Source: CAISIP01 sp031396205 (GTDB lineage: Bacteria > Pseudomonadota > Gammaproteobacteria > Burkholderiales > Burkholderiaceae_C). Taken from it: a stretch of DNA of 64,000 bases. Below are positions 43,353 through 51,187 of this stretch, in pieces (position 1 is the first letter of the stretch; every line of letters begins with the position of its first letter). Location of the stretch: assembly GCA_031396205.1 (NCBI GenBank), contig JANNKH010000106.1, positions 1-64,000 of the forward strand, written 5' to 3'. The notes beneath the pieces were generated by a model. It was not told the DNA's origin, did not search any database, and saw only the letters and a program-made list of their open reading frames with translations. A program made the translations under genes and the position numbers.

Positions 43353-44816
43353 TCAGTAACCGCGCGCGAGCCGCTCGCCACTGACCCAGGTCGCATGAAA
43401 ACCGTTGGGAACGCGCTGCGGCATCCTGATCTTGCATACCGGGCCGCGCGAAATATCATGGGCATCGAAGATCGTCAGCAAGGATGCCTTGCGTTCGTCG
43501 TCCCACATGAAGCCGACCAGGTAGCCGTCGTCCTCGTTCTTCCAGTTGTCCTTGGGCGCAAACGGCGCCTCGCTGAACCATTTGTGCACACCAGCGTGGT
43601 AGGTGGTGCAGGTGTCCTGCTGCAGGTCGTAGCGCACGATGCCGCAAAAGCGTGGGTCTTCGGCGCGGTTAAGCCGGGCCATCAGCACGTTCCACGAATA
43701 GCGCGTCTTGTGGCCCTGCATCCAGGAGTTGATGACCGGGAACTCCTGGTTGACGATATCGTCGATCACGCGCTCCTTGGTCTGCCCGGTGCGCAGGTTG
43801 AAGCGCCACTCCTTGAAGATGAAGTCATGCTCCAGGTTGGCCAGCATTTTTGGAAAGCGGTCCAGGTCGAGCTGCCCGCGCACGTCGGTGGGCAGTCGGA
43901 ACGGCGTACCAGTCATGACGATTTCCACACCGCCTTGACCATCGTCTTCCTCCCAGGCGTTGGAGACGTGGTACATATAGGTCGCACTGGCCTCGAACCA
44001 GCGGATCTGCTCCGGTGTGCCGTGACGCGGCACGACCGCGAAGCGCGATGGCAGTGTGTGGTGAAACTTGAGCTTGTGGCGGCCGGCGGCAAACGCGTCC
44101 ATGTCGTAGAACAGCGGCAGGTCGTGCAGGATGCTGTAGTTCGGCGTGATCGCCATGTCGTGCGGCAATCGCGGACCGGGCAACGGCACCGGAATGAACG
44201 TCTTGAGGGCGCCGTGCCGGTCCATCACGCCGTAGTGCATGTACGGTGCCTGCTTGCCGTAGGCAAAGAACAGGAACTCGCCGGTACGCTCGTCGACCTT
44301 GGAGTGGGCCGAGATCGGCAGGCCGTCCAGGCGTGGGTCGACCGCCAGTTTGCCGATGGTCGACAGGTCACCAGGGCGGCACTGGTAGACCGCGCCGCCG
44401 AGGTACCACATCGACACCAGCGTGCCGGCGTAGAACTTGACGTCGGTGTTGGAGGTGTTCTTGATCGGCATGTCGGGCCGGTCCTTGCGCGGCGGGTCCT
44501 TGATGCCCTGCCACAACGCGCTTCCGGCGGCCAGCTCCTCTTGCAGGCTGTCGGTCATGACCCAGCGATTCTGGTACTGCGCCTTGCCCCCTTCGAAGCG
44601 CACGGCATGCAGCATGCCGTCGCCGTCAAACCAGTGGTAGCGCCCGGGCGCTTCGAAGCGCCGGTTCGGGCCGTTGCGCACATACATGCCGGTGAGATCC
44701 TTGGGAATCTCGCCCTCGATGTCGGTCAGGTCGATCGTCGACTCATGCTCGATCGGTGCAAAGCCGCCGGATAGCACGGGGATTTCGTTGAAAGCACTGG
44801 TATCGGTGGCGCCCAT
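43353..44816 (-). CDS. Carotenoid oxygenase family protein 2 (lignostilbene-dioxygenase-like)
   Basis: A 487-residue member of the RPE65/carotenoid-cleavage family, a paralogue of the protein at 35003-36493. The four iron ligands are His171 (ISAHSKVDE), His219 (RLPHDM), His283 (MYHVSNAWE) and His474 (GFHATW), and YHWFDGDGMLHAV is the signature. The two paralogues differ through much of the cavity region (about 90-160), so they may act on different bonds or substrates, or form a mixed dimer as described for lignostilbene dioxygenase isozymes. It is 11 bp downstream of the PaaN-like gene. RBS GGAGAA precedes the ATG at 44816. Confidence 0.93.
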   Translation of the reverse strand: MGATDTSAFNEIPVLSGGFAPIEHESTIDLTDIEGEIPKDLTGMYVRNGPNRRFEAPGRYHWFDGDGMLHAVRFEGGKAQYQNRWVMTDSLQEELAAGSALWQGIKDPPRKDRPDMPIKNTSNTDVKFYAGTLVSMWYLGGAVYQCRPGDLSTIGKLAVDPRLDGLPISAHSKVDERTGEFLFFAYGKQAPYMHYGVMDRHGALKTFIPVPLPGPRLPHDMAITPNYSILHDLPLFYDMDAFAAGRHKLKFHHTLPSRFAVVPRHGTPEQIRWFEASATYMYHVSNAWEEDDGQGGVEIVMTGTPFRLPTDVRGQLDLDRFPKMLANLEHDFIFKEWRFNLRTGQTKERVIDDIVNQEFPVINSWMQGHKTRYSWNVLMARLNRAEDPRFCGIVRYDLQQDTCTTYHAGVHKWFSEAPFAPKDNWKNEDDGYLVGFMWDDERKASLLTIFDAHDISRGPVCKIRMPQRVPNGFHATWVSGERLARGY

Positions 44817-44827
44817 GGTGTTCTCCT

Positions 44828-46573
44828 TCAGGATGCGGTGGTAGCTGGGGATGCAGGGATAGCGGTGGATTCGCGCACCGGGCGGCGCGATTGGGAAATG
44901 CAGAAGCGGCTGGCCACGAAGGCCAGGTTGGTCAGCGACGCGTTGCCGGCCGGGTTCAGCCCGGTCACGTGGTAGTCGCTGTAGGCAGCGGCAAAATTGA
45001 GCGGCATGGCGCCGGTCAGGTTGATCGTGAGTTGCGCGCCGGCGCGTGCATAGGCGATTTCGGCCTGCGCGACGTACTGCTCATCGGTGGAATACAGGAA
45101 CGCCGTCAGCCCGCCGAACTCGGCCACGTCGCGACTCGCCTGATCCAGTGCGTCGGCGCCATCCGCGCAGCGAATCACGAAGCTGATCGGGCCGAAGCGC
45201 TCCGCGCCGTACAGATCGCGCTCGGCGGTGCCAACCTGCAGCATCAGCGGCGTGCAGGTGCGGGCAGCGGGGAACTCCGGGTGCCGATAGACACCGGGCT
45301 CGAGCAGCACCTTGCCACGCGCCGCGCCGTCCGCGCGCATCTGCCTGACCAGTGCCAGCGTCTGGTCCGACTGGATCGCGGCCAGGATCATTGCGGCCTT
45401 CTTTGGGTCGGCCGTCAGTCGGGCCACCGCGTCGGCGAGTCGGCGCGCAACCTCCTCCAACGCCACCAGGCCGGCGGGCGTGCGCACGCCGTCGGCCGGG
45501 ACATAGATGTTTTGCGGGCTGGTGCACATTTGCGCACTGAACATGCACATCGTGGTTGCCAGGCTGCGCAGCACCGCATCCAGATCGGCTGCGGATTCCA
45601 GCACCACGGTATTGCAGCCAGCGGTCTCGGTGAACGCCAGCGCCGGATGGGCATTGCGCTCGACCCATTGGCCGAATGCCACGCTGCCGGTGAAATCGAC
45701 GATGGCGGTCTTCGGATGCTGCACCAGCCGCTTGCCGATGGGTTGCTCGACCGTGTCCAGTGCCATCGTGACCAGGTTCGGATCGAAGCCTGCAGCCGCG
45801 ATCACCTGGCGGAACACCCGGATCGAAATGGCCATCGGCAGGATCGTCGCCGGATGCGGCTTCACGATCACCGCATTGCCGGTGGCCAGGCTGGCCATCA
45901 TCGAGGGCCAGGCGTTCCAGGTCGGGAAACTGGCGCAGGCGAAACAGACGGCCACGCCGCGCGGTACCAGCCGGTAGGTTTTTTCCAAGGCGATGGTCGA
46001 GGGGCCGAACTGGCGTTCCCAGCGCGCATGCGGGGTCACATAGCGTTGTGCCTGGTGGGCAAATACCAGCGCCTCGATGGCCCGGTCCAGTGCGTTCACA
46101 CCGGATCCCGCATAGGCCATGTTGAAGCTCTGGCCGGCGGTGTGCATGACGGCATGGGTCAGTTCGAACAGATGCTGGCGGTACAGCACATCGACCACCT
46201 CCATCAGCACACCGACGCGCTGCTGGACCGTCGTGATGGACCAGCCGGCGATGGCCGCTTGCGCCGCGTCGAACAGCGTATCGACATCGGATTGCGGATA
46301 GACGATGCCCAGTGGCTTTCGGGTGTAGGGCGAGACTTCTGCGCCCAACGAACCGATGATGCCGGGCTGCTCCAGTGCAAAGGGTGTGGGGTGGGCCGCG
46401 CCCAGATGGGACCGGAATGCGGCCAGGCCCGCTGCTTGCGCTGCCGTTGCATCAGGAACCTTGCCCGGCAACTCCGGAAACGGGCTCCAGCAGTCGCGCT
46501 CGACGCAGGCCACCTGCGCGCGCTGGAAACGCTCCCGGTGGCGCTCGAACAGGACTTGGGCGCTGGTGGTCAT
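44828..46573 (-). CDS. PaaN-like aldehyde dehydrogenase
   Basis: A 581-residue member of the PaaN-type aldehyde dehydrogenase family (ALDH domain, no MaoC hydratase part). WSPFPELP, SPYTRKPLGIVYP, AVMHTAGQSFNMAYAGSG, FPTWNAWPSMMASLATGN and VDFTGSVAFGQW follow the family. The catalytic Cys is in SAQMCTSPQN and the general-base Glu in FTETAGCN. It should oxidise an aldehyde to an acid or CoA thioester, a natural next step after double-bond cleavage by the oxygenases. No other paa genes are here, so a phenylacetate role is unlikely. ATG 46573 is preferred over 46588. Confidence 0.88.
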   Translation of the reverse strand: MTTSAQVLFERHRERFQRAQVACVERDCWSPFPELPGKVPDATAAQAAGLAAFRSHLGAAHPTPFALEQPGIIGSLGAEVSPYTRKPLGIVYPQSDVDTLFDAAQAAIAGWSITTVQQRVGVLMEVVDVLYRQHLFELTHAVMHTAGQSFNMAYAGSGVNALDRAIEALVFAHQAQRYVTPHARWERQFGPSTIALEKTYRLVPRGVAVCFACASFPTWNAWPSMMASLATGNAVIVKPHPATILPMAISIRVFRQVIAAAGFDPNLVTMALDTVEQPIGKRLVQHPKTAIVDFTGSVAFGQWVERNAHPALAFTETAGCNTVVLESAADLDAVLRSLATTMCMFSAQMCTSPQNIYVPADGVRTPAGLVALEEVARRLADAVARLTADPKKAAMILAAIQSDQTLALVRQMRADGAARGKVLLEPGVYRHPEFPAARTCTPLMLQVGTAERDLYGAERFGPISFVIRCADGADALDQASRDVAEFGGLTAFLYSTDEQYVAQAEIAYARAGAQLTINLTGAMPLNFAAAYSDYHVTGLNPAGNASLTNLAFVASRFCISQSRRPVRESTAIPASPATTAS

Positions 46574-46595
46574 GCCATGGCTTTGCAAACGAGAA

Positions 46596-47054
46596 CTAAC
46601 GACGCCAGATCAGTCGGTGGTGGCGCGCGATGTCAGTGCCGGGCACGGTATCCGACGCGCTGAGCGTCAGGTTTCCATCGTCCCCGAAAGCCATATCACG
46701 CACCTGTTCGGTACCGACGAAATTGGGATTGAGCGCATGCGTCACGCGATGCACCACCTGTTGCCTGCCTGGCTCGCCGCGGATGGCGTAGGGCCCCGCG
46801 TACTGGAAAAAGCTCTCGAACGCAGCCAGTCGCTCGGACTCGGGCGCACTGCGCACGCTGTCGCTGGATAGCCGCGGACGCTGGCCGCGCGCGATGCAGG
46901 CGTTCATCGTGCCGTCCTGGGTGTAGACGATCAGTCCGGTGGCATCGGGCCCGAATGGCAATGTCGCCGGGCGACCATCTTCATAGGCGATTTCCCAGCG
47001 CACCAGCTGCCAGGTTCCGAGCAAGGGATTGTCCGCGCTGTCGGTCGCTGCCAT
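46596..47054 (-). CDS. Lipocalin-like domain protein
   Basis: A 152-residue protein. NPLLGTWQLVRWE opens a lipocalin-like barrel, and ATGLIVYTQDGTMNACI and a closing LTLSASD...RLIWRR fit the lipocalin-like family often found in secondary-metabolite and aromatic degradation clusters. There is no signal peptide, so it is cytoplasmic and may bind a hydrophobic intermediate or act as an isomerase. It is the first gene of the long minus-strand operon, with AAGGAG at 9 bp before the ATG at 47054 (a GTG at 47060 is less well spaced). Confidence 0.82.
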   Translation of the reverse strand: MAATDSADNPLLGTWQLVRWEIAYEDGRPATLPFGPDATGLIVYTQDGTMNACIARGQRPRLSSDSVRSAPESERLAAFESFFQYAGPYAIRGEPGRQQVVHRVTHALNPNFVGTEQVRDMAFGDDGNLTLSASDTVPGTDIARHHRLIWRR

Positions 47055-47070
47055 CGCCACTGTCTCCTTT

Positions 47071-47099
47071 AACTTTCTTAGTTGAACTTATCTTAAGTC
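47071..47099 (-). promoter_or_regulatory. AT-rich tandem repeat, candidate operator of the catabolic operon
   Basis: AACTTTCTTAGTT (from 47071) and AACTTATCTTAAGT (from 47085) are near-copies with a 14-bp period. An AGTT-G-AACT palindrome sits at 47080-47088. It is unusually AT-rich, lies directly upstream of the first gene of the operon, and also precedes srkA on the other strand. Confidence 0.45.
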
Positions 47100-47154
47100 A
47101 AAGCCTTCGGCCCTACAAGTGCCGCCCGCTTGGCCGTGCCGCGACAATGTCGCC

Positions 47155-48216
47155 ATGGCGTCACCCCCTGATCGACAAACCACCGCGCCGTCCGGCGCAC
47201 ATCCCTTTGCATTCCTCACACCGGATCTGGTGCTCGACGCGCTGCAGGGCGTCGGCTTGCGCGGCGACGGCCGGTTGACCGCGCTGTCCAGCTACGAGAA
47301 CCGGGTCTACCAGGTGCAGCTGGAAGACGGCAGCGCCGTCGTGACCAAGTTTTACCGACCCGGACGCTGGAGCCAGCAACAGATTCAGGAGGAGCATGAT
47401 TTCTCGCTCGAACTGGAACAGGCCGAAGTGCCGGCGGTCGGGCCGCTCACGCTCGAAGGCGCGACGCTGCACCAGTTCGGCGGCTTCATGTTCAGCGTCA
47501 GCCCGCGCCGTGGTGGCAGGGCGCCTGAGCTCGATGATGGCGAGGTGCTGGAGTGGATCGGACGCTTCCTGGCCCGTTTCCATGGGGTGGGCGCATCGAG
47601 CGCCTTCGTGCACCGGCCGGCGTTGAACCTGCAGACCTTCGGCGCAGCCTCGCGCAGCTGGTTGCTGGAGCATGACAAGGTTCCGCTGGATGTGCAGCGC
47701 CTGTGGGCGGACGTGTCGGCGCGCGCCCTGGAATTGGTCGGCCGGCACGACTGCCTGGCGGGGCGGGCCCCTGGCAAGGGCGACGAGCAGATTCGCCTGC
47801 TGCGCCTGCACGGCGACTGCCATCCCGGCAACATCCTGTGGACGCCGACCGATGTACCTGCCACGGCCGGCCCGGGCCCGCATTTTGTCGATCTGGACGA
47901 CGCACGCACGGGTCCCGCGGTGCAGGACTTTTGGATGCTGCTCTCGGGTGATCGCCGGCAACGCCAGCGTCAGCTCGGCGCCCTGGTCGACGGTTATGAG
48001 CAGTTCCGGGAGTTCGACCGGCGCGAGCTGGCGCTGATCGAGCCGCTGCGCACGCTGCGCCTGATCCATTACAGCGCCTGGCTGGCCCGGCGCTGGGCGG
48101 ACCCGATCTTCCCGATCAACTTCCCCTGGTTCGGCTCCAGCGACTACTGGCAAGGGCAGGCGCAGATGCTGGAGGAGCAGTGCGAGGCGATGCAGGAGGA
48201 CCCGCTGGTGGTGTGA
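47155..48216 (+). CDS. srkA: Stress response serine/threonine kinase (SrkA/YihE/RdoA family)
   Basis: A 353-residue APH-fold protein kinase. SYENRVYQVQLEDGSAVVTKFYRPGRW is the ATP-binding lobe with its Lys, LRLHGDCHPGNILW is the catalytic loop and FVDLDDARTGPA the metal-binding Asp motif. SrkA in E. coli counters envelope and oxidative stress and programmed death signalling. The family match is clear through the C-terminal FPINFPWFGSSDYWQGQ. The ATG at 47155 is preferred; the frame runs back to 47119. It is divergent from the catabolic operon. Confidence 0.93.
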   Translation: MASPPDRQTTAPSGAHPFAFLTPDLVLDALQGVGLRGDGRLTALSSYENRVYQVQLEDGSAVVTKFYRPGRWSQQQIQEEHDFSLELEQAEVPAVGPLTLEGATLHQFGGFMFSVSPRRGGRAPELDDGEVLEWIGRFLARFHGVGASSAFVHRPALNLQTFGAASRSWLLEHDKVPLDVQRLWADVSARALELVGRHDCLAGRAPGKGDEQIRLLRLHGDCHPGNILWTPTDVPATAGPGPHFVDLDDARTGPAVQDFWMLLSGDRRQRQRQLGALVDGYEQFREFDRRELALIEPLRTLRLIHYSAWLARRWADPIFPINFPWFGSSDYWQGQAQMLEEQCEAMQEDPLVV

Positions 48217-48325
48217 GGGGATTGGCCTGGCAAGCACGGGCACGGTTGAATATATTGTGCTGTGATGTGCGATCTGCCTGGCTGCTACCATGCGCCCGCC
48301 CAGAAACCTTTACCCCGGAGACACG

Positions 48326-49288
48326 ATGAAACGCCTGACCCTGCCCATTTTCCTGTGTGCCGCGCTTGGCCTGACCGCTTTTGGTGCCCATGCCCAGGGC
48401 TATCCCAACAAGCCGATCCGTTTGGTGGTCACGTTTCCGCCGGGCGGCGCGCCCGACACCTTGGCGCGCATCTTCAGCGAGAAATCGCAGCTTGGTCAGG
48501 CCGTGGTTGTCGACAACAAGCCTGGCGCGGGCGGCAACATCGGCGCTGATTTCGTCGCCAAGGCGCCGGCGGACGGCTATACCATCGTGATGGGTACCGT
48601 CGGCACGCACTCGATCAACGGGGCGCTGTACGCCAAGATGCCGTATGACATGGTCAAGGACTTCGTTCCCGTGGGCCATGTGGCCTCGGCGCCGAATCTG
48701 CTGGTGGTCACCAACGACCTGCCGGTCAAGAGCGTGCCCGAGCTGATCGCCTACATGAAGGCCAACCCGAACAAGCTGTCGTTCGGCTCGCCGGGTATCG
48801 GCACGTCGGTGCATGTTTCGGGCGAGCTGTTCAAGACGCTTACCGGCACCTCGATGACCCATGTGCCCTACAAGGGCCGGCAATTCGCCATCCCCGACCT
48901 GATTGGCGGTCAGATCCAGGTCATGTTCGACAACATGCCTTCAGCGCTGCCCATGGCCAAGGAAGGAAAGATCCGCGCGCTGGCGCAGACCACCGCCAAA
49001 CGCAGCGCGGCGGCGCCCGACGTGCCTACCGTGGCCGAGACCGTACCCGGTTTCGAGGCCACCACCTGGTTTGCGGTGTTCGCGCCGGCCGGCACGCCAC
49101 GCGATATCGTGGCCAAGGTCAATGCCGAGATGCAGCGCGTCTTCAAGCTGCCCGACGTGCTGGACAAACTCCGGATCCTGGGCCTGGAGCCGTGGATCTC
49201 GAGCCCGGATGAGCTGACCCGATTTCAGGCCACCGAGATCATCAAATGGGCCAAGGTGGTGAAAGACTCGGGCGCCAAGGCCGATTAA
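48326..49288 (+). CDS. Bug/TctC-family solute-binding protein
   Basis: A 320-residue periplasmic receptor. The signal peptide ends FGAHAQG, followed by VVTFPPGGAPDTLARIF, PGAGGNIGADFV, KAPADGYTIVM and HVPYKGRQFAIPDLIGGQIQ. ATG 48326 has a CGGAG ribosome site. It stands alone between srkA and a convergent GntR gene and ends in a hairpin at 49330-49366. The ligand is unknown and no TctAB genes are near. Confidence 0.92.
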   Translation: MKRLTLPIFLCAALGLTAFGAHAQGYPNKPIRLVVTFPPGGAPDTLARIFSEKSQLGQAVVVDNKPGAGGNIGADFVAKAPADGYTIVMGTVGTHSINGALYAKMPYDMVKDFVPVGHVASAPNLLVVTNDLPVKSVPELIAYMKANPNKLSFGSPGIGTSVHVSGELFKTLTGTSMTHVPYKGRQFAIPDLIGGQIQVMFDNMPSALPMAKEGKIRALAQTTAKRSAAAPDVPTVAETVPGFEATTWFAVFAPAGTPRDIVAKVNAEMQRVFKLPDVLDKLRILGLEPWISSPDELTRFQATEIIKWAKVVKDSGAKAD

Positions 49289-49329
49289 GCGCGCAAGTCT
49301 TTCGCCAGACCGCCCCAAGGACGAATGCA

Positions 49330-49366
49330 CCCCCTCGGGCGGCCAGGCAGCGCCTGGGTTGGGGGC
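49330..49366 (+). terminator. Terminator-like hairpin between convergent genes
   Basis: CCCCC (49330) pairs with GGGGG (49361), and inside them CCAGGC (49343) pairs with GCCTGG (49352). A short TTTA follows. It is shared by the Bug gene and the convergent gntR-type gene, and is of the Burkholderiales CCCCC..GGGGGC intergenic style. Confidence 0.55.
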
Positions 49367-49396
49367 TTTAACCGCGCGTTGGCGCCGCGGCCGGCG

Positions 49397-50071
49397 TCAC
49401 GCCGGCTGCGTCAGCGTCGCCAGCCGCACCCGCGGCCAGGTGTTCTGGATATGCTCGCGCATCGCGCGCGCCAGTGCCGGGCCGTCGCGCCGCTCCAGGG
49501 CAGCCATCATCGTTTCATGTTCCGCCATCGCGGCTGCCCAGTTCTCGGGTGAGGAATTGCCGCTGTAGCGCAGGCTGCGCATGCGCTTGCCCAGCGTGGC
49601 ATGGGTCAGGCTCAGCGTCTCGTTATCGGCCAGCGCGATCAGTGCTTCATGGATCTGCTGGTTCAGCACGAAATACTCCAACCGCTGGCGCTGCACGTAG
49701 AGCGTGGCCATGCGCCGGTGCATGGCCAATATGCCCTCGATGCGCGCCGGCTCGGCCAGGCAGGCGCGTTCGCCGGCAAAGGCTTCAAGCAGGGCGATGA
49801 CGTCCAGCATGTCCCTGGCGTCCTTGTCGGTGAAAACCTTCACGATGGCGCCGCGCAACGGCAACAGTTCCACCAGACCTTCGGAGGTGAGCACCTTGAG
49901 TGCCTCGCGGATCGGCGTGCGCGAGACACCGAGTTGCTGCGCCAATTGCAGTTCCTGGATGCGCTCGCCCGGCACCATCTTGGACTCCACGATCATGTCG
50001 CGCAGCCGGTTCGTCACCTCCTCATGCAGGGGCGTGCGCGCAATCTGTTCCATCGGCTCCGGGCGGTTCAT
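49397..50071 (-). CDS. GntR-family regulator, FadR/FCD subfamily
   Basis: A 224-residue regulator. The GntR winged helix is about 12-80 (VPGERIQELQLAQQLGVSRT, REALKVLTSEGLVELLPLRG) and the FCD ligand domain about 95-215 with the metal/ligand histidines in QQIHEALI, AEHETMMAAL and REHIQ. It is divergent from the pdxA-type gene with 126 bp between starts, which contains inverted and direct repeats typical of its operators. It is therefore the likely repressor of that dehydrogenase-receptor pair. Confidence 0.92.
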   Translation of the reverse strand: MNRPEPMEQIARTPLHEEVTNRLRDMIVESKMVPGERIQELQLAQQLGVSRTPIREALKVLTSEGLVELLPLRGAIVKVFTDKDARDMLDVIALLEAFAGERACLAEPARIEGILAMHRRMATLYVQRQRLEYFVLNQQIHEALIALADNETLSLTHATLGKRMRSLRYSGNSSPENWAAAMAEHETMMAALERRDGPALARAMREHIQNTWPRVRLATLTQPA

Positions 50072-50129
50072 GGGTGTGAGTATGGGTGAAAAATTGACTT
50101 GACAGCAGCAGGCTGTAGCATCTATATTA

Positions 50130-50157
50130 TTTGTAATTACGGATTACACATTACAAA
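50130..50157 (+). promoter_or_regulatory. GntR/FCD-type operator with ATTAC heptamer repeats
   Basis: TTTGTAAT (50130) and ATTACAAA (50150) form a perfect inverted repeat. Within it ATTAC occurs at 50136, 50143 and 50150 in a strict 7-bp period, and GTAATTAC (50133) is itself palindromic. GT..AC cores match FCD-type GntR operators. It sits between the GntR gene and the pdxA-type gene. Confidence 0.65.
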
Positions 50158-50197
50158 TGCCAACGTTGATGCGATTTGCGACGACGGGTTCCATGCC

Positions 50198-51187
50198 ATG
50201 ATCGGATCCCATGTTCCGACAATTGCACTCTTCACCGGTGATCCGGCCGGCATCGGGTCCGAACTGGTTGCCAAGTTGCTGCTAGATCCGGCCGTGACCG
50301 AGGCAGCGCAGGTGGTGCTTATCAGCCAGACCAGCGCGACCAATGCACCGGGGACGGTAAAGCTGCACGAATGGCCGGGTCGCCATGCTGGCCCATTTGC
50401 ACCCGGCTTTGCCGGCGCAGGGAACGGGCGCTTCATGCTCGACGCGCTGGCGCAGGGCGTGGATCTGGTTACCCGCGGCGAGGCCGACGCTTTCTGCTTT
50501 GCGCCGCTGAACAAGGGTGCTTTGCGCCTGGGTGGCATGCACCAGGAGGACGAGTTGCGCTGGTTCTCCGACCATCTTGGATACCAGGGCGAATGCGGCG
50601 AACTCAACGTGCTCAAGAACCTGTGGACCGCCCGCGTCACCTCGCATGTCGCACTGGGCGCGGTCAGCGGATTGCTCACGCCGGGCAAGGTTGCCGACGC
50701 GATTCGCATGATCACCGAGGCCCTGCGCGCCGGCGGCGTGGCGCAGCCGCGGGTCGCCGTGTGCGGGCTCAATCCGCACAACGGCGATGGTGGCAATTAT
50801 GGCGACGAGGAAGGCCGCATCATCGAACCCGGCGTGCGCCTGGCGATGGAGCAGGGCTACCCGGCGCAGGGTCCGTTTCCGGCCGACACCGCGTTTGTGC
50901 GGGCGCTGCGCCCGCAGGGCGGTTTTGATGGCGTCGTCACGATGTACCACGACCAGGGCCAGATCGCGATGAAACTGCTCGGCTTCGAGCAAGGCGTCAC
51001 GGTACACGGCGGCTTGCCGATCCCGATCACCACGCCAGCGCATGGAACAGCCTACGACATCGTGGGCCAGGGCATCGCCAATCCGCAAGCGATGCGCAAC
51101 GCGTTCGACCTGGCGGTGCGCATGGGCCAGGCATTTCGCCGCAAAAGGGCAGACTTACCAACGAAGGAGAGCGTGACATGCAATTGA
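50198..51187 (+). CDS. PdxA-family NAD-dependent dehydrogenase (PdxA2/TphB-like)
   Basis: A 329-residue metal-dependent dehydrogenase of the PdxA family. TGDPAGIGSELVAKL opens the fold, and metal histidines lie in WFSDHLGY, GLNPHNGDGGNYGDEE and MYHDQGQIAMK. PHGTAYDIVGQG-type sequence (AHGTAYDIVGQGIANP) closes the site. PdxA proper works in vitamin B6 synthesis, but the linkage to a GntR regulator and a Bug receptor fits the catabolic relatives: 4-phospho-threonate/erythronate dehydrogenases (PdxA2) or cis-dihydrodiol dehydrogenases such as TphB. No DtnK-type kinase or dioxygenase is adjacent, so the substrate is open. ATG 50198 is chosen; its end overlaps the next gene. Confidence 0.87.
   Translation: MIGSHVPTIALFTGDPAGIGSELVAKLLLDPAVTEAAQVVLISQTSATNAPGTVKLHEWPGRHAGPFAPGFAGAGNGRFMLDALAQGVDLVTRGEADAFCFAPLNKGALRLGGMHQEDELRWFSDHLGYQGECGELNVLKNLWTARVTSHVALGAVSGLLTPGKVADAIRMITEALRAGGVAQPRVAVCGLNPHNGDGGNYGDEEGRIIEPGVRLAMEQGYPAQGPFPADTAFVRALRPQGGFDGVVTMYHDQGQIAMKLLGFEQGVTVHGGLPIPITTPAHGTAYDIVGQGIANPQAMRNAFDLAVRMGQAFRRKRADLPTKESVTCN

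Noticed and set aside
44828..46573. Phenylacetate degradation locus from the PaaN-like gene
   Set aside because: No paaABCDE, paaG, paaZ or paaK gene is nearby and the neighbours belong to the oxygenase-ligase-thiolase operon, so only the family name is kept.
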